Of a DNA stretch of 36,911 nucleotides, positions 32,749 to 36,911 are shown in pieces. Source of the DNA: JANOYJ01 sp031373225. GTDB taxonomy: Bacteria; Pseudomonadota; Alphaproteobacteria; Rhizobiales; Rhizobiaceae. Within the stretch, counting starts at the first letter, position 1, and each line of letters begins with the position of its first letter. The position numbers and the translations under genes were made by a program. The notes beneath the pieces were generated by a model that saw only the letters and a list, made by a program, of their open reading frames with translations, was not told the DNA's origin and did not search any database. The DNA lies in NCBI GenBank assembly GCA_031373225.1, contig JANMMM010000248.1:1-36911 (forward strand), read 5' to 3'.

Positions 32749-33447
32749 ATGACCGATCTTTCCGCATTTCCGATCACCAAAAAATGGCCCGCCAAAAACC
32801 CGGACATTATCCAGCTCTACTCTCTGCCGACGCCGAACGGCGTCAAAGCCTCGATCATGCTGGAGGAAACCGGCCTCGCCTACGAGCCGCACCTCGTCTC
32901 GTTCGGCACAAATGACCAGATGACGTCCGAATACATCTCGCTCAATCCGAACAACAAGATTCCCGCGATCATCGATCCCAACGGCCCGGACGGCAATCCG
33001 CTGCCGCTGTGGGAATCGGGCGCAATCCTGATGTACCTCGCCGAAAAGACCGGCAAGCTGATCCCGGCGGACGCCGCCGGGCGTTATCAGGCGCTGCAAT
33101 GGGTGTTCTTCCAAGTCGGCGGCGTCGGGCCGATGTTCGGCCAGCTCGGCTTCTTCCACAAATTCGCCGGCAAGGACTATGAGGACAAGCGCCCGCGCGA
33201 CCGCTATGTCGCCGAAACCAAGCGCCTGCTCGGCGTGCTCGACAGGCAGCTTGAGGGCAAAAGCTGGATCACGGGCGATGATTATTCCATCGCCGACATC
33301 GCGATATTCCCGTGGGTGCGCGGGCTGGTCGGGTTCTATGCGGCGGGCGATTTGGTCGGCTGGGACGAGTATAAGAATGTGGCGCGCGCGCTGGAGGCGT
33401 TTGTCACGCGGCCTGCCGTGGTAAAGGGGCTGGGGATTCCGGGGTAA
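32749..33447 (+). CDS. Glutathione S-transferase family protein (nu-class, YfcG/YghU-like)
   Basis: This is a cytoplasmic thiol-disulfide or glutathione-dependent enzyme. The 232-residue product has the N-terminal thioredoxin-like motif IIQLYSLPTPNGVKASIMLEETGL, with the TPN (28-30) that stands in for the catalytic residue in nu-class enzymes. Also visible are LNPNNKIPAIIDPNGPDG, then LWESGAILMYLAEKTG and WVFFQVGGVGPMFGQLGFFHKFA. The late YSIADIAIFPWVRG fits the class. ATG 32749 fits family length; an in-frame start at 32683 is unlikely. The stop codon touches the left arm of a REPIN. Confidence 0.92.
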   Translation: MTDLSAFPITKKWPAKNPDIIQLYSLPTPNGVKASIMLEETGLAYEPHLVSFGTNDQMTSEYISLNPNNKIPAIIDPNGPDGNPLPLWESGAILMYLAEKTGKLIPADAAGRYQALQWVFFQVGGVGPMFGQLGFFHKFAGKDYEDKRPRDRYVAETKRLLGVLDRQLEGKSWITGDDYSIADIAIFPWVRGLVGFYAAGDLVGWDEYKNVARALEAFVTRPAVVKGLGIPG

Positions 33448-33529
33448 AATCGGGGACAGTTTACTTGGCCCTTTCCATTGCTGCCAATTGCCAGCGGCAG
33501 TGGAAGCCAAGTAAACTGTCCCCGATTTA
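33446..33529. repeat. REPIN copy 1 (complete)
   Basis: The 23-base arms (33447-33469 and 33506-33528, core ggggacagtttacttggc) are perfect inverted repeats. The centre forms a second hairpin from ttccattgctgcc and ccagcggcagtggaa with G-U pairs. It begins at the glutathione transferase stop codon and ends about 50 bases before the RAYT gene. It is nearly identical to copy 3 at 34286-34369, apart from a few centre bases. Confidence 0.92.
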
Positions 33530-33579
33530 TGGCGGCCTGTCGATGCCGCTTCAAAAAACAACATTTACGAGGCCCGCTC

Positions 33580-34209
33580 ATGCCCCGCATCGCCCGCCTC
33601 GTCGTGCCGAATGTTTCCCATCACGTGACCCAGCGCGGCAACCGGCGCGAGCCGGTGTTCTTTGAGGACGGCGATCAGGCGCGCTATCTGGCATTTATCA
33701 AAGCAGGCGCGGAGCAGTCGGGCACGGCGGTCTGGGCCTCTTGCCTGATGCCAAATCACGTCCACCTCTTTGTCGTTCCGAGCCACGCAGACGGTCTGCG
33801 GGACATGTTCGCCGAGGCGCACCGCCAATACACAAATTTCATCAACTGGCGGCACAATTGGACCGGCCATCTCTGGCAGGGCAGGTTTGGCTCAGTGGCG
33901 ATGGACGAACACCATCTCGGTGAAGCGGTGCGCTATGTCGCGCAAAATCCGGTGCGCGCGGGCCTTGTCAGCGTGCCGCAGGACTGGCCCTTCTCATCCG
34001 TGCGCGCGCATCTATCGGGCATCAGCGACGGGTTGGTTGATGTGGCGCACATTCTGGAGCGCTTCCCGGATTTTCGCGGCCTGATTGAGTCCCCCGAGCG
34101 GTTCAAAGAGTTTGATCCGCTGCGTCGGGCTGAAACGAGCGGCAGGCCGCTCGGAACCGGGATTGGATCGAGAGTCTTGAGAAAACGACCGGGCGAAGTT
34201 TGGCAATAA
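33580..34209 (+). CDS. REP-associated tyrosine transposase (RAYT, TnpA_REP)
   Basis: This is a single-copy-type Y1 HUH transposase that is thought to mobilise REP/REPIN sequences and not itself. In the 209-residue protein the HUH motif is H60-V61-H62 in LMPNHVHLFVVPSHADGL. The catalytic tyrosine is probably Y119 in AVRYVAQNPVRAGLV. The N-terminus (MPRIARLVVPNVSHHVTQRG) and the HLWQGRFGS segment are typical. ATG 33580 is chosen because the fold begins there; an earlier in-frame start at 33478 would lie in the REPIN. The gene is flanked on both sides by its presumed substrate repeats. Confidence 0.93.
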   Translation: MPRIARLVVPNVSHHVTQRGNRREPVFFEDGDQARYLAFIKAGAEQSGTAVWASCLMPNHVHLFVVPSHADGLRDMFAEAHRQYTNFINWRHNWTGHLWQGRFGSVAMDEHHLGEAVRYVAQNPVRAGLVSVPQDWPFSSVRAHLSGISDGLVDVAHILERFPDFRGLIESPERFKEFDPLRRAETSGRPLGTGIGSRVLRKRPGEVWQ

Positions 34210-34220
34210 AGCGCCGCTGA

Positions 34221-34283
34221 AAAATCGGGGACAGTTTACTTGGCTTGCACTGCCGAACCAAATTGCCAGCGGCAGAGAAGGCT
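34221..34283. repeat. REPIN copy 2 (right arm missing)
   Basis: It starts 12 bases after the RAYT stop with the intact left arm (34222-34244). The centre (aattgccagcggcag at 34261-34275) is recognisable but degraded, and the right arm is absent. A second left arm begins at once in the same orientation (copy 3). It is a partial element, consistent with deletion or incomplete mobilisation. Confidence 0.85.
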
Positions 34284-34285
34284 GA

Positions 34286-34369
34286 AAAATCGGGGACAGT
34301 TTACTTGGCCTTTTCCATTGCCGCCAATTGCCAGCGGCAGTGGAAGCCAAGTAAACTGTCCCCGATTTA
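34286..34369. repeat. REPIN copy 3 (complete), against the rpsP stop codon
   Basis: Perfect 23-base arms at 34287-34309 and 34346-34368 enclose a centre almost identical to copy 1. Its right end is two bases before the TAG of the minus-strand rpsP gene (34371-34373). In rpsP mRNA it would form a long 3' hairpin that may stabilise or terminate the transcript. Confidence 0.92.
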
Positions 34370-34370
34370 T

Positions 34371-34961
34371 CTACTCGCTGGCTGCTTCGGCAGGCGCTTC
34401 TTCGGCAACAGCTTCCGCCGGAGCTTCTTCCGCAACTGCCTCGGCAGGCGCTTCTTCAGCAACAGCCTCAACAGGAGCCTCTTCCGCGACAACTTCAGCC
34501 GGAGCAGCCGCAGCTTCCTCCGCCGCAGCCTTCGCCGCTTCAGCAGCTTCCGCCTCAGCAGCCTTCGTCGCCGCAGCCGCGTCAATCGCCGCCTGCTTGG
34601 CGGCCTCTTCCTTGGCCTTGGCGTCGATGATCTTCTGCGCGGCGCCCGCGACGCGCTCTTTGGCCTTGGTGCCGAGCTCGGCCTTTTTCGGGTTCACCCT
34701 TGCTTCGCGCTTGGCGACGCCGGCCTCGTCGAGGAAGCGCAGGACGCGGTCTGTCGGCTGGGCGCCCTTGGCGATCCAGGCCAGCGCCTTCTCGCCGTCG
34801 ATCTTGACGCGGTCGGGCGAGCCTTTGGCGAGCAGCGGGTTCCATTTGCCGATCGCTTCGATGAAGCGGCCATCGCGCGGCGCGCGGGCGTCGGCGACGA
34901 CGACATGATAGTAAGGGCGCTTCTTGGAGCCAGCGCGGGCGAGACGGATTTTCAGTGCCAT
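34371..34961 (-). CDS. rpsP: 30S ribosomal protein S16 with long Ala/Glu-rich tail
   Basis: This is a component of the small ribosomal subunit. The S16 core is residues 1 to about 82 (ALKIRLARAGSKKRPYYHVV, then RFIEAIGKWNP and RVLRFLDEAG). At 196 residues it is more than twice the minimal S16 length. The extra part is Lys/Ala-rich to about 145. It then holds four tandem copies of a nine-residue unit VAEEAP(A/V)EA at 158-193 (DNA 34383-34490). Alphaproteobacterial S16 tails are often extended, but this acidic repeat is unusual. ATG 34961 is certain from the core; an in-frame start at 35081 would extend into chorismate mutase. It is last in the visible ffh operon. Confidence 0.95.
   Translation of the reverse strand: MALKIRLARAGSKKRPYYHVVVADARAPRDGRFIEAIGKWNPLLAKGSPDRVKIDGEKALAWIAKGAQPTDRVLRFLDEAGVAKREARVNPKKAELGTKAKERVAGAAQKIIDAKAKEEAAKQAAIDAAAATKAAEAEAAEAAKAAAEEAAAAPAEVVAEEAPVEAVAEEAPAEAVAEEAPAEAVAEEAPAEAASE
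34383..34490 (-). repeat. Four 27-bp tandem repeats inside rpsP
   Basis: The four units encode VAEEAPVEA once and VAEEAPAEA three times. They form the 3' end of the rpsP gene, next to REPIN copy 3. Copy number may vary between strains. Confidence 0.85.
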
Positions 34962-34980
34962 TGGTTCAGTTCCTTCAGTT

Positions 34981-35292
34981 TCAGTTTTTCGTCGCGGCCG
35001 TTTCGGCCTTGATCTGTTCGTGGTGTCGGATGACTTCGCGGATGATGAAGTTGAGAAACTTCTCCGCAAAATCGGGGTCAAGATGCGCGTCCTTCGCCAA
35101 TTGGCGCAGACGCTCGATCTGGATTTTCTCGCGCGCCAAATCGGCGGGCGGCATGCCGTGCAGCGCTTTCAAAACGCCGACTTCCTTGGTGCGGCGGAAG
35201 CGCTCGGCGAGCATGTTGATCAGCGCCGCATCGATATTGTCGATGGAGGCACGCAGAGTCTCTAATGTGGACTTCAAATTTGAGTCAGGCAT
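34981..35292 (-). CDS. Chorismate mutase (AroQ type)
   Basis: It converts chorismate to prephenate for phenylalanine and tyrosine synthesis. The 103-residue all-helical protein shows LETLRASIDNIDAALINMLAERFRRTKEVGVLKA, then REKIQIERLRQLAKDAHLDPDFAEKFLNFIIREVIRHHE, the monofunctional AroQ pattern. R15, R32 and K36 style residues fit the active site. Placement between ffh and rpsP is a usual feature in Hyphomicrobiales. The start overlaps the end of the upstream unknown gene by 8 bases, and rpsP begins 19 bases after it. Confidence 0.92.
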   Translation of the reverse strand: MPDSNLKSTLETLRASIDNIDAALINMLAERFRRTKEVGVLKALHGMPPADLAREKIQIERLRQLAKDAHLDPDFAEKFLNFIIREVIRHHEQIKAETAATKN

Positions 35293-35845
35293 TTTTCAAA
35301 CCAATGCGTTTTCCGACCAGCTTCCGTCGCGTCGTTATCGTCTCAATAACGAGTGAACTAAATTCTAGATTGTCGGCCTTTTCAATTTCCTTGATCTTCA
35401 TCAGGCCGACCATACAATTTAACAGCGCCGCTCGGTTCTCATCCCGACCATCTAAAATGAGTTTCAATTTCTCATAGCAGACGCCCTGACGAGCGAAGGC
35501 CTTTCTCCGTAAATCATTGTAAGTGAACAGCTTGTCTTGGACATCGCCTTTGAAAATGCCAGAGTTTACAGTTCTGTCTGGATCAAAGGCTTTTGGCTCG
35601 TGCAATTCCATTAACATCCGAGCGTCATCTTCTGCGCCCAGTCGCTCTGACGCAGCCTGCAAAAACTGAGATGCGCATTCTCTAATTTCGAATATCTCCT
35701 CGCGCTCAATATCGACCGCTTTGAAAGATAGATTTTGCGTATGGGAAGCGCGGAAAAAAAGGATGGAAGCCGTTAGTCCCATCGCGGCCACGCAAAGCGA
35801 CCCGATTGAGATAATTGAATTTGCGTCAAATGCTTCCAGAGTCAT
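35285..35845 (-). CDS. Single-pass membrane protein of unknown function
   Basis: I do not recognise this family. ATG 35845 gives 186 residues with one membrane helix at about 10-31 (SIISIGSLCVAAMGLTASILFF) and a charged helical cytoplasmic region. It sits tightly in the ffh operon: four bases after the ffh stop and overlapping chorismate mutase by 8. Codon use is clearly AT-richer than in ffh and rpsP, so it looks inserted into the operon. An extension to 35980 in the same frame would overlap ffh and is unlikely. Confidence 0.78.
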   Translation of the reverse strand: MTLEAFDANSIISIGSLCVAAMGLTASILFFRASHTQNLSFKAVDIEREEIFEIRECASQFLQAASERLGAEDDARMLMELHEPKAFDPDRTVNSGIFKGDVQDKLFTYNDLRRKAFARQGVCYEKLKLILDGRDENRAALLNCMVGLMKIKEIEKADNLEFSSLVIETITTRRKLVGKRIGLKNA

Positions 35846-35849
35846 GGCG

Positions 35850-36911
35850 TCACTTCTTCCCCGGCAGGCCCGGCAGCCTCGGCCCGCCGAGATCCGGCAG
35901 CTTGGGTCCACCCAATCCCGGCAGCTTCGGCATCCCGCCGCCAAAGCCCGCAGCCTCGGCCTGCTTCTGCAAAGCCTCAAGCTGCTTGGGGTCCATCTTT
36001 GACAGGTCCGGCATGCCGCCGCCGCCCATCATGCCGCCGAGGCCGCCCATGCCCATCTTGCTCGCGAGGCCGCCCATCATCTGCTTCATCATGCCGCCCT
36101 TGCCGCCCTTCATCATTTTCATCATGTCCGCCATCTGGCGGTGCATTTTCAGAAGCTTGTTGATTTCGGCGGCGTCGGTGCCGGAGCCTTTGGCGATGCG
36201 CTGTTTGCGCGAATGTTTGAGGAGGTCGGGGTTTGCCCGCTCAAATTTGGTCATCGACGAGACAATGGCGATCTGGCGGTCGAAGCTCTTGTCGGACAGA
36301 CCTGCGGCGGACATCTGGTCTTTCATTTTGCCCATGCCGGGCATCATGCTCATCATTCCGCCCATGCCGCCCATTTTCTTCATCTGGCGCAGCTGGTCGG
36401 CAAGATCGTCGAGATCGAACTTGCCTTCCTGCATTTTCTTCGCCATTTCGGCGGCCTTGGCGTGGTCAATGTTCTCGGCGGCCTTTTCGACCAGGGAGAC
36501 AATATCGCCCATGCCGAGGATGCGGTCGGCGATGCGCTTGGGGAAAAACTCCTCCAGCGCGTCCATCTTTTCGCCGACACCAATCAGCTTGATCGGTTTT
36601 CCGGTGACGGCGCGCATCGACAAAGCCGCGCCGCCGCGCCCGTCGCCGTCCATCCGGGTCAGCACAAGGCCGGTGATGCCGACGCGGTCGTCGAATGACT
36701 TGGCGAGATTGACCGCGTCCTGGCCGGTCAGCGAATCGGCAACCAGCAGAATTTCATGCGGATTGGCGCGCTTGCGGATGTCCGCCATTTCGATCATCAG
36801 CGGCTCGTCAATATGCGTGCGGCCGGCGGTGTCGAGGATGACCACGTCATAAGAGCCGAGCTTCGCCGCCTGCACGGCGCGGGCGGCGATATCGACCGGG
36901 GTCTGGCCCTC
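35850..36911 (-). CDS. ffh: Signal recognition particle protein Ffh, 5' end outside window
   Basis: This is the GTPase subunit of SRP, which targets membrane proteins co-translationally. Only the C-terminal 353 residues are in the window. Visible are the G3 region DVVILDTAGRTHID, G4 TRMDGDGRGG and GKPIKLIGVGEKMDALE. The methionine-rich M domain follows (GMGGMMSMMPG, KMMKGGKGGMMKQMMGG), with the SRP RNA-binding LLKHSRKQRIAKGSGT. A Gly/Pro/Leu-rich tail (PGLGGPKLPDLGGPRLPGLPGKK in part) ends it, as is common in alphaproteobacteria. The frame is open to the window edge, so the start lies beyond 36911. Confidence 0.96.
   Translation of the reverse strand, partial: EGQTPVDIAARAVQAAKLGSYDVVILDTAGRTHIDEPLMIEMADIRKRANPHEILLVADSLTGQDAVNLAKSFDDRVGITGLVLTRMDGDGRGGAALSMRAVTGKPIKLIGVGEKMDALEEFFPKRIADRILGMGDIVSLVEKAAENIDHAKAAEMAKKMQEGKFDLDDLADQLRQMKKMGGMGGMMSMMPGMGKMKDQMSAAGLSDKSFDRQIAIVSSMTKFERANPDLLKHSRKQRIAKGSGTDAAEINKLLKMHRQMADMMKMMKGGKGGMMKQMMGGLASKMGMGGLGGMMGGGGMPDLSKMDPKQLEALQKQAEAAGFGGGMPKLPGLGGPKLPDLGGPRLPGLPGKK

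Overview
The window is a stretch of alphaproteobacterial chromosome with about 42 protein genes or gene remnants and one tRNA gene. It most likely comes from the order Hyphomicrobiales or a close relative. This rests on gene order typical of that group (ftsK-lolA-xth; hemC-hemD-mitofilin-like-hemY next to divergent tsaD-gpsA; ffh-chorismate mutase-rpsP), on a CenR-type response regulator, on a DUF1127 mini-protein and on high-GC codon use. No species can be named from the sequence alone. Almost all of the window is housekeeping DNA with small accessory insertions.

Layout. 1-4577: a degenerate palindrome, then ftsK (DNA translocase), a LolA-like lipoprotein carrier and xth (exonuclease III). 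4598-8585: an AT-richer accessory block with a membrane-inserted patatin-like lipase and a Xre/ParS-Res (RES-domain) toxin-antitoxin pair that has its own promoter and palindromic operator. 8590-12505: an envelope and regulation block with a cyclic-nucleotide-binding protein, a CenR-like response regulator, a divergent L,D-transpeptidase-fold protein, an O-methyltransferase and an MFS exporter. 12502-17846: a minus-strand haem block (hemC, hemD, mitofilin-like, hemY, terB-like), interrupted by a plus-strand DUF1127 gene with its own terminator. 17870-21405: the plus-strand operon tsaD-gpsA-yciI-EVE-methyltransferase with stop/start overlaps at three of its four junctions. 21430-23460: two minus-strand genes broken by single-base indels in A-runs (DUF3179 and GIY-YIG) flanking an orphan addiction-module antidote gene. 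23570-25921: tRNA-Ala(CGC), yggT, yggU, bioY and ppa. 26064-30895: two secreted proteins of unknown function, a GNAT acetyltransferase, and typA followed at once by a CatA-like acetyltransferase. 30896-31672: a 777-nt gene-free stretch with perfect palindromes and RNA-like hairpins. 31673-34209: SMP-30-like protein, nu-class-like glutathione transferase and a RAYT transposase amid its REPIN repeats. 34371-36911: rpsP, chorismate mutase, a membrane protein of unknown function and the 3' part of ffh.

Most unusual content. (1) A RAYT transposase (33580-34209) sits with two complete REPINs and one partial one, placed against the stop codons of the neighbouring genes. A decayed copy of the same palindrome lies 34 kb away, upstream of ftsK. 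The cluster occupies the place where rimM-trmD usually follow rpsP. (2) ATCGATTGA-centred sites recur in two unrelated intergenic regions, once as a perfect 28-bp palindrome, which suggests a shared regulator. (3) The 31.2-31.67 kb region carries mutually exclusive hairpins but no convincing gene. (4) The patatin-like enzyme has its nucleophile and aspartate separated by about 580 residues that include about six membrane spans.
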